This document shows, piece by piece, positions 25,093-33,745 of a stretch of DNA of 64,000 bases. The stretch covers positions 496,001 through 560,000 of the forward strand of contig NZ_CP113068.1 of assembly GCF_026625885.1 (NCBI RefSeq), given 5' to 3'. The position numbers and the translations under genes were made by a program. A model generated the notes under the pieces. That model saw only the letters and a program-made list of their open reading frames with translations, did not search any database and was not told where the DNA came from. Origin of the DNA: Roseateles sp. SL47 (lineage in GTDB: Bacteria > Pseudomonadota > Gammaproteobacteria > Burkholderiales > Burkholderiaceae_C). Position 1 is the first letter of the stretch. Every line of letters begins with the position of its first letter.

Positions 25093-26049
25093 ATGACCGA
25101 CATCACCCTGCAAAACTTCGAATCCGAGCTGTTGCAAGCTTCCATGCAGCAGCCGGTGCTGCTGGACATCTGGGCCCCCTGGTGCGGCCCCTGCCGTACG
25201 CTGGGCCCGATGCTGGACAAACTGGAAGTGGCCTATGCCGGCCGCTTCAAGCTGGCCAAGCTCAACAGCGACGACCAGCCGGAAATCGCCACCCAGTTGA
25301 GCCAGGCGTTTGGCGTGCGGTCCATTCCGTTCTGCGTGATGTTCGTGGGGGGCCAGCCCGTGGACGGCTTTGTGGGCGCCCTGCCCGAAGCGCAGATCCG
25401 CGAATTCCTGGACCGCCATGTGCCCACCGGCGAGGCGCTGGAAGCGGAAGAAGATCTGGCCGAGGCCCAGGCGCTGATGGAAGAAGGCGACAGCGAAGCC
25501 GCCCTGCAGAAGCTGCATGCGGCGGTGCAGGCGGACCCGTCCAACGAAACAGCACGGTTCGACCTGGTGCGGGCCCTGCTGGAAGCCGATCTGCTGGATG
25601 ACGCCAAGGCCGCTTTTGCGCCGGTGGCCGCTCAGGCGGCCGACACCATCACGCCGCATGCGCGTTTTGCGGCGCTGACGGTGTGGATCACCGCTGCGGA
25701 GCGTGCCGCCCAGGGCATGGACCCGGCCGGCCTGCAGGCCGCCATTGCCGCCAACAAGCGGGATTTCGACGCCCGCTTCACGCTGGCCCAGGGCCTGCTG
25801 GCTGGCCGGGACTTCACCGGCGCCATGGATGAGCTGCTGGAGATCATCATGCGGGACAAGACCTGGAACGACCAGCTCGCCCGCAAGACCTACGTGGCCA
25901 TCCTGGAGCTGATGACCAAGCCGCCTGCGGCTCATGCGGCTGCCGCCGAGAACAAAGCCGGGCTGCAACTGGCCGGCCCGAGCGCAGTCGCTTCGGCCGA
26001 TCCGCTGCTGGATCAGTACCGTCGCAAGCTGAGCATGGCGCTGTTCTGA
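25093..26049 (+). CDS. cnoX: Thioredoxin-TPR chaperedoxin (CnoX/YbbN-like)
   Basis: A 318-residue protein with an N-terminal thioredoxin domain (about 1-110) whose active site is WCGPC (C31, C34), followed by a TPR-like helical region (about 115-290) including ALMEEGDSEAALQKLHAAVQ. In E. coli CnoX (YbbN) protects proteins from bleach-induced aggregation and hands clients to GroEL and DnaK. E. coli lacks a full CxxC, whereas some other CnoX proteins keep it and are redox-active, as this one should be. The ATG at 25093 begins directly before the thioredoxin fold; upstream in-frame residues are an Arg/Pro-rich read-through. It is divergent from purE. Confidence 0.88.
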   Translation: MTDITLQNFESELLQASMQQPVLLDIWAPWCGPCRTLGPMLDKLEVAYAGRFKLAKLNSDDQPEIATQLSQAFGVRSIPFCVMFVGGQPVDGFVGALPEAQIREFLDRHVPTGEALEAEEDLAEAQALMEEGDSEAALQKLHAAVQADPSNETARFDLVRALLEADLLDDAKAAFAPVAAQAADTITPHARFAALTVWITAAERAAQGMDPAGLQAAIAANKRDFDARFTLAQGLLAGRDFTGAMDELLEIIMRDKTWNDQLARKTYVAILELMTKPPAAHAAAAENKAGLQLAGPSAVASADPLLDQYRRKLSMALF

Positions 26050-26063
26050 ACCTTCAGAACAGC
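26040..26063. terminator. Inverted repeat spanning both stop codons of convergent cnoX and deoR-type gene
   Basis: GCTGTTCTGAA (26040-26050), CC, TTCAGAACAGC (26053-26063): a perfect 11-bp arm on each side. It contains the last codons and stop of cnoX and the last codons of the opposite gene. It could end transcription in both directions but has no T tract. Confidence 0.55.
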
Positions 26064-26821
26064 ACCTCCCCGATGCCCGCCTGCCGCAGCCGCGCCAGCT
26101 CCTGCGGGTCGGCGTCGGCATCGGTGATCAGCACATCGATATCACTGCAGCGGCAGACCTGCATCCGGCTGCCCTGCCCCAGCTTGCTGGCATCGGCCAG
26201 CAGCACACGCTGGCGCGCCTGCCCCAGCATGGCCTGCGCCAGGGCCACCTCGGCCCAGACATAGCTCGACGCCCCCATGGCGGCGTCCAGCGCGGTGGGC
26301 GAGATGAAGGCCAGATCCACCCGATGGCGGGCAATCTCCGCGATGGTGAATGCACCAAAGCTCGCCTGCACATCGGGGTGATAGTCGCCCCCGAGCAGCA
26401 TCACCTCATGGCTGCCCTGCCCGGCCAGCGCGTCGGCCACCGCCACTGAATTCGTGATCAGCCGCAGGCCGTGCAGCCCCGGCTGCTGCGCCAGCACCTG
26501 CGCCAGCGCCCGGGTGGTGGAGCCCGCATCGATCAGGCAGGTGCTGCCCGGCCTCAGCAGGCCGGCGGCCACCCGTCCCATGGCCTGCTTCTGCCGCTGC
26601 CGGGACTGGGCCCGTTCCGCATAACTCGCTTCCACCGCTACGGCGGTCGGCACCGCGCCGCCATGCACCCGGCTCAGCTTGCCGTTCTGCTCCAGCTCGA
26701 TCAGATCTCGCCGCACGGTCTCCTTGGACACGCCCAGCTCGCGCGCAGCGGTTTCGGTGGTGACCCGATGCCGCTCATGGAGCATCGAAAGAATCCTGTC
26801 GTGTCGTTCCTGGGACCACAT
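26054..26821 (-). CDS. DeoR-family transcriptional regulator
   Basis: A 255-residue DNA-binding repressor type. The N-terminal DeoR helix-turn-helix (about 5-60) reads RHDRILSMLHERHRVTTETA then LGVSKETVRRDLIELEQNG, followed by the SRVHGGAV linker that is diagnostic of the family. The C-terminal sugar-phosphate sensor domain has LIDAGSTTRALA and LITNSVAVADAL. DeoR/GlpR proteins usually respond to a phosphorylated sugar or polyol. The start at 26821 has AGGAGA about ten bases upstream; an in-frame codon at 26860 is possible but would put the intergenic palindrome at its very start. It is divergent from the TonB receptor gene, and its likely targets are the genes of 27063-35759. Confidence 0.92.
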   Translation of the reverse strand: MWSQERHDRILSMLHERHRVTTETAARELGVSKETVRRDLIELEQNGKLSRVHGGAVPTAVAVEASYAERAQSRQRQKQAMGRVAAGLLRPGSTCLIDAGSTTRALAQVLAQQPGLHGLRLITNSVAVADALAGQGSHEVMLLGGDYHPDVQASFGAFTIAEIARHRVDLAFISPTALDAAMGASSYVWAEVALAQAMLGQARQRVLLADASKLGQGSRMQVCRCSDIDVLITDADADPQELARLRQAGIGEVLF

Positions 26822-26853
26822 GGGGGTCACTGTCTCCTGTCTTGTGCGGGCGC

Positions 26854-26885
26854 CGTTCACGCCTGCATTGGCGCAGGTGTGAACG
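26854..26885. promoter_or_regulatory. Strong palindrome between deoR-type gene and TonB receptor
   Basis: CGTTCACGCCTGC (26854-26866), 6-base spacer ATTGGC, GCAGGTGTGAACG (26873-26885). Thirteen-base arms pair throughout if one G-T is allowed. Placed 33-64 bases upstream of the DeoR gene and about 180 upstream of the receptor gene, it is the best operator candidate for this locus. The adjoining 26886-27000 is strikingly T/G-rich. Confidence 0.6.
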
Positions 26886-27062
26886 CCATCTTCATGACAG
26901 TTTGAGGATTTTTCTGTGATGTTGTGGATTTCCAGCGGCAGCCTGTGTTTTCAGTGTTGTCGTTGTGTTGTCTTGTGTGTTTGTGACAGTGCGCAGCGAC
27001 ACGCCGGTCCGGGCCGGCCGAAGTCCTCCTTCATCGCTCCACTCCATCACCGAGAACGACCC

Positions 27063-29321
27063 ATGAAACATCCGCTGATGCCCACCGCCCTGGTCCTCGC
27101 CCTGGGACTGCTCCATGCCTGGCCTGTTGCCGCCCAATCGACCGACAGCACCAGTAGCGCCGACAGCAAAGCCGCCACCGAGCTGGACCGTGTGACCGTC
27201 AATGTCGGGCGCGGCATGCTGCGCTCGGTGCAAAGCCTGAGCCAGAGCGAATTCGAGAACGCGCCGGCCGGCACCAGCCCGCTGCAGACCCTGTCGCGCC
27301 TGCCCGGCGTGAACTTCCAGGCGGCCGACGGCCTGGGCAACTATGAATGGTCCACGCGCTTCACCGTGCGCAGCTTCTCCCAGAACCAGGTGGGCTTCAC
27401 CCTGGACGACGTGCCGCTGGGCGACATGTCTTATGGCAACTTCAACGGTCTGCACATCAGTCGCGCCATCTCCAGCGAGAACATGGGCCGCGCCTCGTTG
27501 TCGCAGGGCGCAGGTGCCCTGGAAGCCGCGTCCTCCAGCAACCTGGGCGGCACGCTGCAGTTCTATTCGTCCGACCCCTTGGACCAGTTCGGCGCCCGCG
27601 TGTCGCAAACGGTGGGCAGCGACTCGGACCGCCGCACCTTCCTGCGCCTGGACAGCGGCAACACCGCCTTCGGCCAGGCCTACATCAGCTACACCAACCA
27701 GAACACCGACAAGTGGAAGGGCCACGGCGAGCAGCGTCAGGAGCAGTGGAACCTGAAGTGGACCCGCGCCATCGGCGACAGCCGGGTGTCCGCCTTCCTG
27801 AACACCTCGCGCCGCAAAGAGGTCGACTACCAGGACATGTCGCTGGCCCTGATTCAAAGCAAGGGTGACACCTGGGACAACTTCTACCCGGATTTCGGGG
27901 CTGCCGTGAAGGCCGCCAACACCCTGTGCGGCGCCAACGGCAGCACCTATGTGGCGGCCTGTGACGACGCCTACTATGCGGGCGCCGGCCTTCGCAATGA
28001 CGAACTGGGCGGCGTGTCCCTGGACCTGCGCCTGGCGGATCACACCACCTGGAAGACCACGGCCTACTATCACCACAACAAGGGGGCCGGCCTGTGGTTC
28101 ACCCCCTATCAGGCGTCTCCGGATGGCACGCCGATTTCGCTGCGCACCACGGAATACAGCATCCATCGCTGGGGCGTGGTGTCGAATGCAGAAATGGAGC
28201 TGGGTGATCACCTGCTGAAGGCCGGTGTCTGGTTCGAGGACAACGACTTCGACCAGGCGCGCCATTTCTATGCCACCAGCGCGGCGTCGATCCCCAGCGT
28301 CTATGAGTTCCCGAGCAACCCCTTCCTGACGCAGTGGCAATACGCCTTCAATACGAAGACGTCGCAGTTGTCTCTGTCGGACACCTGGACGGTGGCCAAG
28401 GACCTGACGCTGGGCGCGGGCTTCAAGTCACTGCGGGTGGCCACCGACGGCGTGCTGGAAAAGGGCACCGGCATGCCCTCCGGCAAGATCACCGCCAAGA
28501 AGGGCTTCCTGCCGCAGCTGGGTGTGAACTGGCGTCTCTCCGACACCAACGAGCTGTATGCCACCGTGGCCCGCAACATGCGTGCCTACCAGGCCGCTGC
28601 CACCGGCACCTCGCCCTACGCCACCACCGCCGCCGGGTTCGATGCCATCAAGGGCTCGCTCAAGCCGGAAACCTCGGACACCTATGAAGCGGGCTGGCGC
28701 ACCAGCGGTCGTGGTTATGAAGGCTCGGTCAGCGCCTACCTGGTCAACTTCCACGACCGTCTGCTGAGCGTGCAGCAGGGCTCCGGCATCCAGGGCAACC
28801 CGGTGGTGCTGTCCAACGTGGGTGACGTGCGCGCCACTGGCATTGAAGGCTCCTTGTCCTTCCGCCTGAGCAGCACGGTGAGCTGGTACAACAGCGTGAG
28901 CCTGTCCAAGGCGGAGTACCGCGACAACGTGGTCAGCAACAACGTGGTGGTGGCCATCCAGGGCAAGCGGGTGGTGGATGCCCCCGACACCATGTTCAAG
29001 TCGCAACTGGGCTATGACGACGGCGCGCTGTTCGGCACGCTGGGTCTGGACTACCTGTCCAAGCGCTACTACACCTACACCAACGACAACTCGGTGCCGG
29101 ACCGTACCCTGGTCAATCTGACGGCCGGCTATCGCATGAAGAACGTGGGCATGCTGCGCGAGATCAGCCTGCAAGGTGGGGTGAACAACCTGCTGGACAA
29201 GCACTACATCTCGACCATCGGCAGCAACGGCTTCACCAACAGTGATCCGTCCGGCACCTACGCCACGCTGCTGCCGGGCGCCCCCCGCCAGGTGTTTGTG
29301 ACGCTGACCGGCAAGTTCTGA
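27063..29321 (+). CDS. TonB-dependent outer-membrane receptor
   Basis: A 752-residue receptor: signal peptide (1-24, ending VAAQ), a TonB-box-like LDRVTVNVG near residue 43, a plug domain with SRLPGVNFQAADGLGNYEWS and GFTLDDVPLGD, a 22-strand barrel, and a C-terminal LTGKF ending in phenylalanine. Substrate cannot be read from the sequence. It is followed 2 bases later by a PhoD-like phosphodiesterase and then a complete ABC importer, so the ligand is probably an organophosphorus compound or a metal complex of one. A pair of cysteines (about 290 and 302, in ANTLCGANG and VAACDDA) may form a loop disulphide. Expression is likely controlled by the divergent DeoR protein. Confidence 0.92.
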   Translation: MKHPLMPTALVLALGLLHAWPVAAQSTDSTSSADSKAATELDRVTVNVGRGMLRSVQSLSQSEFENAPAGTSPLQTLSRLPGVNFQAADGLGNYEWSTRFTVRSFSQNQVGFTLDDVPLGDMSYGNFNGLHISRAISSENMGRASLSQGAGALEAASSSNLGGTLQFYSSDPLDQFGARVSQTVGSDSDRRTFLRLDSGNTAFGQAYISYTNQNTDKWKGHGEQRQEQWNLKWTRAIGDSRVSAFLNTSRRKEVDYQDMSLALIQSKGDTWDNFYPDFGAAVKAANTLCGANGSTYVAACDDAYYAGAGLRNDELGGVSLDLRLADHTTWKTTAYYHHNKGAGLWFTPYQASPDGTPISLRTTEYSIHRWGVVSNAEMELGDHLLKAGVWFEDNDFDQARHFYATSAASIPSVYEFPSNPFLTQWQYAFNTKTSQLSLSDTWTVAKDLTLGAGFKSLRVATDGVLEKGTGMPSGKITAKKGFLPQLGVNWRLSDTNELYATVARNMRAYQAAATGTSPYATTAAGFDAIKGSLKPETSDTYEAGWRTSGRGYEGSVSAYLVNFHDRLLSVQQGSGIQGNPVVLSNVGDVRATGIEGSLSFRLSSTVSWYNSVSLSKAEYRDNVVSNNVVVAIQGKRVVDAPDTMFKSQLGYDDGALFGTLGLDYLSKRYYTYTNDNSVPDRTLVNLTAGYRMKNVGMLREISLQGGVNNLLDKHYISTIGSNGFTNSDPSGTYATLLPGAPRQVFVTLTGKF

Positions 29322-29323
29322 CC

Positions 29324-30607
29324 ATGGACGGCACGCCTCTCCCCAGAGGCGCGGAGGGCGCTGTGGCGCCTTCCACGCCGGATTCAAGCGCCTCCTTGAC
29401 CCGCCGCCAGCTGATGGTGGCGGGCTCGCTGGCGGCCGGGCCACTGGCTGCGGTGGGTCAGGCCCTGGCGGGACCGGCCACATCGGCAGCCCCACAGCCC
29501 GGCAGCGGCGCTGCGGACCCCGCAGCGGTTCCTCCCAAGCGCATGCGGATCGCCTTTGGTTCCTGCGCCCGGCAGACCAAACCGCAGCCGATCTGGCAGG
29601 CGATTGGCGCCGCGCAGCCGGACCTGTTCATCTTCCTGGGCGACAACCTCTATGCCGATGCCCGCGACGAGGCCACACTGCGCCAGCGTTATGCGGAGTT
29701 CATGGCGGTGGAGCCGCTGCAGGCCTTCCGGCGGCAGACGCCGCACATCGCCATCTGGGACGACCACGACTATGGCGACGACGACGAAGGCGGCGACTAC
29801 CCGCTCAAGCGCCTGTCCCAGCAGTTGTTCTGTGATGCCTGGCAGGAGCCGGCCGACTCGCCGCGCCGCCGCCAGGCCGGCGTTTATGCGAGCTATCGGT
29901 ATGAAGTGGCCGGCCGCCGTGTCCAGGTGATCTTGCCGGACCTGCGCTTCAACCGCAGTGCGCTGACCACCGACCCCAAGCTCAAGTCCAGTTATGGCGC
30001 CATGGTGCTGCGCGCCAAGCTGAGTGGTCAGCCCATGACCGGCTGGTATGTGCCGGACCCCTCGCCCACCGCCACGATGCTGGGCGAGGCTCAGTGGCAG
30101 TGGCTGGAAGCCTGCCTGCGGGAGCCGGCCGATGTGCGGCTGATCGGGTCCAGCGTGCAGTTCGCCGCCGAAGGCAGCGGCTGGGAATGCTGGGCCAATT
30201 TCCCGCATGAGCGGGAACGGCTGACCCGGTTGATTCAGGAGACCGGCGCAGAGGGTGTCGTGTTCATCAGCGGCGACATGCATTACGCGGAGATGTCGCG
30301 CCTGGAGGTGCCGGGTGCGTATCCATTGTGGGATGCCACGTCCAGTGGCCTGACCGAGGTCTGGAACATTCCCACGCCCAACCGGAATCGCCGGTCCGAG
30401 GTGATCGCCGCCTGCAATTTTGGTCTGCTGGACATCGAGGCCAGCGGCGACGACACGCTGCTGCGCTTCTCGTTGTGCGACGCGCAGGGCGTGCCGAAGG
30501 TGACGCAGACGGTGGCCGTGTCGACGCTGCGGCTGCCCGCTGGGAAGACTGCTGAAATGGCCGCCCCCACCGCGGCGGCCTCGGGAGCCTCGGGAGCCTC
30601 ATCATGA
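29324..30607 (+). CDS. PhoD-like phosphatase/phosphodiesterase, Tat-exported
   Basis: A 427-residue metallophosphoesterase of the PhoD (alkaline phosphatase D) family. The N-terminus carries a twin-arginine signal (LTRRQLMVAGS, then a hydrophobic segment), so it should be exported folded, as known PhoD enzymes are. Active-site motifs are RIAFGSCARQT, FIFLGDNLYADA, IAIWDDHDYGDDD and FISGDMHYAEM, which supply the usual iron/calcium ligands. PhoD enzymes cleave phosphodiesters and monoesters such as teichoic acid or phospholipid headgroups. Its start is 2 bases after the receptor stop, and its stop overlaps the binding-protein gene (ATGA), so it is co-expressed. Specific substrate unknown. Confidence 0.9.
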   Translation: MDGTPLPRGAEGAVAPSTPDSSASLTRRQLMVAGSLAAGPLAAVGQALAGPATSAAPQPGSGAADPAAVPPKRMRIAFGSCARQTKPQPIWQAIGAAQPDLFIFLGDNLYADARDEATLRQRYAEFMAVEPLQAFRRQTPHIAIWDDHDYGDDDEGGDYPLKRLSQQLFCDAWQEPADSPRRRQAGVYASYRYEVAGRRVQVILPDLRFNRSALTTDPKLKSSYGAMVLRAKLSGQPMTGWYVPDPSPTATMLGEAQWQWLEACLREPADVRLIGSSVQFAAEGSGWECWANFPHERERLTRLIQETGAEGVVFISGDMHYAEMSRLEVPGAYPLWDATSSGLTEVWNIPTPNRNRRSEVIAACNFGLLDIEASGDDTLLRFSLCDAQGVPKVTQTVAVSTLRLPAGKTAEMAAPTAAASGASGASS

Positions 30608-31695
30608 GGGCGCCGCTGTCACGCCGCCGCCTGCTGCAGGCCGGGTCCGCGCTGCTGGGCAGCATGCCCGTCGCGGCCCTGCAGGCGCAGGCCAATCCCG
30701 CCGGACAGCCTTCGGTGCAGGACCTGATCGCCGGAGCGCGCCGCGAAGGCCGCATCCACAGCCTGGGCATGCCGGACGACTGGGCCAACTGGCGCGCGGT
30801 CTGGGCGGATCTGCAGCGGCTGTATGGGCTGGTGCATGTCGACACCGACATGAGCAGTGCGGAAGAGATTGCCAAGATGGAAGCGGAACGGACCAACGCC
30901 AGCGCCGACATCGGCGACGTGGGTTTTGAGTTCGGCCCGATTGCCAAGGCTCGTGGCATCACCCGCCCCTACAAGCCGACGGTGTGGGCACAGGTGCCGG
31001 ACTGGGCAAAGGATGCCGACGGCCATTGGGCTCTCGCCTACACCGGCACCATCGCCTTCGCGGTGAATCGCCGACGGGTGCGGGACGTGCCGCGCAGTTG
31101 GCAGGCCCTGTTCGCCGGTTCGTTCCGGGTGCTGATTGGTGAAGTGGGCCGGGCGGCGCAATCCAATGCGGCCGTACTGGCGGCCGCGCTGGCCCTGGGC
31201 GGTGCTGAAACCCGACTGGCGCCGGCGCTGTCGGCCTTTGGCAGGCTGGCGGCCGATCGCCGCCTGCTCAACGTCAATGCGAGCCCGGCGCTGATGGAAC
31301 GCGCCGAGGCGGACGTGTTCCTGCTGTGGGACTTCAATGCGCTGAGCTACCGGGCGCGTTTGCCCAATGCCGCCGACTATGAGGTGCTGATTCCCTCCGA
31401 CGGATCGGTGACCAGCGGCTACACCACGCTGCTGAACCGTTGGGCCCCGCATCCGAATGCGGCGATGCTGGCACGGGAGTTCATCTTCAGTGATGCGGGC
31501 CAGTTGCACCTGGCGCGCGGGCATGCACGCCCCATCCGCATCGGCCAGTTGAGCCTGCCGGCCGATCTGAAAACCGAGTTGTTGCCCGAATCGCAGTACG
31601 CGCGCGCCCAGGCGCTGAAGCCGGCCCTCTGGACCGAAGAGGTCAAGAAGCTGCCGCGCGCCTGGCAGCGCGAGGTGCTGGGAGCGGCGCGGTGA
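30604..31695 (+). CDS. ABC transporter substrate-binding protein, Tat-type signal
   Basis: A 363-residue periplasmic binding protein of the iron/polyamine/2-aminoethylphosphonate type (SBP family 1). The N-terminus SRRRLLQAGSALLGS is twin-arginine-like, ending near QAQA. The mature part begins DLIAGARREGRIHSLGMPDDW, the opening typical of this family; later come DIGDVGFEFG and VTSGYTTLLNRW. The conserved tyrosine iron ligands of FbpA proteins are not obvious, so ferric iron is not the likely cargo. It overlaps the PhoD gene upstream and the phosphodiesterase gene downstream (GTGA at 31692-31695). Confidence 0.88.
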   Translation: MRAPLSRRRLLQAGSALLGSMPVAALQAQANPAGQPSVQDLIAGARREGRIHSLGMPDDWANWRAVWADLQRLYGLVHVDTDMSSAEEIAKMEAERTNASADIGDVGFEFGPIAKARGITRPYKPTVWAQVPDWAKDADGHWALAYTGTIAFAVNRRRVRDVPRSWQALFAGSFRVLIGEVGRAAQSNAAVLAAALALGGAETRLAPALSAFGRLAADRRLLNVNASPALMERAEADVFLLWDFNALSYRARLPNAADYEVLIPSDGSVTSGYTTLLNRWAPHPNAAMLAREFIFSDAGQLHLARGHARPIRIGQLSLPADLKTELLPESQYARAQALKPALWTEEVKKLPRAWQREVLGAAR

Positions 31696-32918
31696 GGCCC
31701 GCTGTGGGGCCCGCAGGGATGCCCGCAGTGATGGCTGCGGCGAGGCTCGCGATGAGGCCTGCGGTGTCGGCCAGCACGGGGTCGGAAGGGCTGCCCGACT
31801 CAAGTCGGCTTCTGAGCGACCTGGATGGCGGTCTTCATAGGGACCTTCATGGCGCGCCTGATAGCGCCACTCATAGCGCCACTGATAGCGCCCTTCATGG
31901 CGCCCCTCATAGCGGCCTGCAGAGCGGCCGTCGGCTGGTGATGCTGCTGGCGGACGGCTTGCGAGCCGATACGGCGCGGGATTACATGGGTTATCTGCAT
32001 GCTCTGCACGACGCCGGGCGCGCGCAATGGGCGGAGCTGCGTTGCGAAATGCCCAGCCTGTCGCGGCCGCTGTATGCGACGCTGCTCAATGGTGAGCCTC
32101 CGCTGGCGCATGGGATTCTGGGCAATGGGCACGCGGGGCAGGTGGGGCAGGCATTGCCGCGTCATCTGTTCCAGGTGCTGCAGGCGCAGGGCCTGCGCAG
32201 CGCCGTGGCGGCCTATCACTGGTTCTACGAACTGCTGAGCGGGGAGGTGTTTGATCCGACCCGCCATCGCGACGCACTGCCGGCCGGCACCGGGATCGTG
32301 GGCGCCCGCTGGTATTGGGAAGACGACTATCCGGACAGCCATCTGCTGGCCGATGCAGAGTCTCTGCGCAGCACGCATGCGCCCTCGCTGCTGTTTGTAC
32401 ACCCGATGGGGCCGGATCTGGCCGGGCATGTGCATGGCGGCGAATCCACGGCTTATGCCATGAGCGCGCGCAAGCTGGACATGCTGCTCGCCCAATACCT
32501 GCCACGCTGGCATGCCGCCGGGTATGACCTGCTGCTGACCAGTGACCACGGGATGAATGCAGACCGCATGCACGGAGGTCCGCTGAGTGTGGAGCGCGAG
32601 GTGCCGTTGATCTGGGTGCCTCATGACGCCGGAGCGGCGGGTGGTGTGGGTGGTGTCGCCGCGGCGAGTGCGGCGGGTGCGTCCGATGCAGCGGGTGATG
32701 CGGATGCTGATGGCGCTGCGGGTATAGCGGATACAGCGGCTACAGCGGTTGATGGGCGTGGCGCAGAGGCGGCGAGTCGAGCGGATGACAAGAGTCACCG
32801 TGCCGCCCCCCCAGCGTTGCGCCCCCCGTTGCCCAAGCGCCAGACCGAGATCGCCGCCTGGGTGCTGATGCAACTGGGCCTGACGCCGCCGGACTCGATG
32901 AAGGCCTTCCGCGCATGA
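31692..32918 (+). CDS. Alkaline-phosphatase-superfamily phosphodiesterase/phosphonohydrolase
   Basis: A 408-residue enzyme of the type I phosphodiesterase/nucleotide pyrophosphatase group. The catalytic core starts near residue 80: MLLADGLRAD (metal Asp), CEMPSLSRPLYATLLNGEPP (the Ser or adjacent residue is the expected nucleophile), FVHPMGPDLAGHVHG (metal Asp and His) and TSDHGMNADRMHG. The first 75 residues are low complexity, including eight 4-residue repeats from a 12-bp DNA repeat (31833-31928), and residues about 318-372 form an Ala/Gly/Asp-rich tract. The GTG at 31692 couples to the upstream gene; later ATGs are possible starts. No signal peptide, so it should act on material after import. 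Members include phosphonoacetate hydrolase, but the substrate here is unassigned. Confidence 0.82.
   Translation: MRPAVGPAGMPAVMAAARLAMRPAVSASTGSEGLPDSSRLLSDLDGGLHRDLHGAPDSATHSATDSALHGAPHSGLQSGRRLVMLLADGLRADTARDYMGYLHALHDAGRAQWAELRCEMPSLSRPLYATLLNGEPPLAHGILGNGHAGQVGQALPRHLFQVLQAQGLRSAVAAYHWFYELLSGEVFDPTRHRDALPAGTGIVGARWYWEDDYPDSHLLADAESLRSTHAPSLLFVHPMGPDLAGHVHGGESTAYAMSARKLDMLLAQYLPRWHAAGYDLLLTSDHGMNADRMHGGPLSVEREVPLIWVPHDAGAAGGVGGVAAASAAGASDAAGDADADGAAGIADTAATAVDGRGAEAASRADDKSHRAAPPALRPPLPKRQTEIAAWVLMQLGLTPPDSMKAFRA
31833..31928. repeat. Eight degenerate 12-bp tandem repeats in the phosphodiesterase gene
   Basis: Units resemble CTTCATAGCGCC/ACTGATAGCGCC in consecutive copies at 12-base steps, encoding LHRD, LHGA, PDSA, THSA, TDSA, LHGA, PHSG, LQSG. 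The frame is preserved whatever the copy number. Confidence 0.8.
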
Positions 32919-33745
32919 GGTTCAGTCGCCGCTCGGCCTGGGGATGGGCTCTGCCGCTGATGCTGCTGATGGGCGGTGCCCTGGTGCTGCCCTTTGTCTG
33001 GCGGACCGCCGGGCTGCTGTCGGACTGCATCACGCAACCGGGCGGATGCGCCTTCGCGGATCTCACGTCGGACGGCTATTACCTCCAGGCCGCCTGGAAC
33101 ACCTGGTGGCTGTCCTGCACCTCGGCCCTGGTCGGGCTCCTGATCGGCCTGGGCGCGGCCATTGCGTTGCAGCAGCATCCCCGTGGGGAGCGATGGGTGA
33201 GCGGCCTGGCGAGCCTGGGTGCGAACCTGTCCGGTGTTCCGCTGGCCATGGCGCTGTTGTTGCTGTTCGGCTCACAAGGGGCGGTCACACTGGCCGGCCA
33301 GGCCCTGGGCCTGACACTGGGACCGGACCTGCAGGGACTGGGCGGCCTGCTGCTGGCCTATGTGTGCTTCCAGGCGCCACTGGCGGTGCTGCTGCTGATG
33401 GCGCCGGTACGCTTGATGGAAGGGTCGCTGGCGGAGGCTGCTGCCACGCTGGGCGCTTCGCCCTGGCGGTTCTGGCGCCAGGTGGGGCTGCCCTTGCTGT
33501 TGCCCAGTCTGGTGGAGACCTTCGGCCTCTTGTTTGCCAATGCCGCAGCGGCGTTTGCCACGCCGTTTGCCCTCGCCGGCACCGCCGCTCATGTGCTGGC
33601 GGTGCGGATCGCCTCGCTGGTGACTGGCGACATCTTTGCGCAGCCGGAGTTGTCTGCCGTGCTGGGGCTGGTGCTGTTCCTGATGATGGCAGTGATGCTG
33701 GGAGCGAGCCGATGGGTGGCCGCGTGCTTGAGGCGGACCTCATGA
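32915..33745 (+). CDS. ABC transporter permease, subunit 1
   Basis: A 276-residue inner-membrane protein with about six hydrophobic helices, beginning GWALPLMLLMGGALVLPF. The cytoplasmic EAA loop is seen as LAEAAATLGASPWRFWRQVG, which docks on the ATPase. It resembles the PotB/FbpB-like half of polyamine, iron(III) and 2-aminoethylphosphonate importers. The start overlaps the upstream phosphodiesterase stop (ATGA), and the stop overlaps the second permease start in the same way. Confidence 0.9.
   Translation: MRFSRRSAWGWALPLMLLMGGALVLPFVWRTAGLLSDCITQPGGCAFADLTSDGYYLQAAWNTWWLSCTSALVGLLIGLGAAIALQQHPRGERWVSGLASLGANLSGVPLAMALLLLFGSQGAVTLAGQALGLTLGPDLQGLGGLLLAYVCFQAPLAVLLLMAPVRLMEGSLAEAAATLGASPWRFWRQVGLPLLLPSLVETFGLLFANAAAAFATPFALAGTAAHVLAVRIASLVTGDIFAQPELSAVLGLVLFLMMAVMLGASRWVAACLRRTS

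Noticed and set aside
26890..26990. Pho box upstream of the TonB receptor
   Set aside because: Two CTGTCAT/C-like half-sites occur on the minus strand, but neither has a partner 11 bases away, so no proper PhoB site.
26892..28340. 482-codon minus-strand open frame opposite the TonB receptor start
   Set aside because: Antisense composition and no motif; the receptor frame has signal peptide, plug and barrel features.
32944..33741. N-terminal extension of the second permease
   Set aside because: The extension is an out-of-frame shadow of permease 1; the ATG at 33742 overlaps its stop and opens the first helix.
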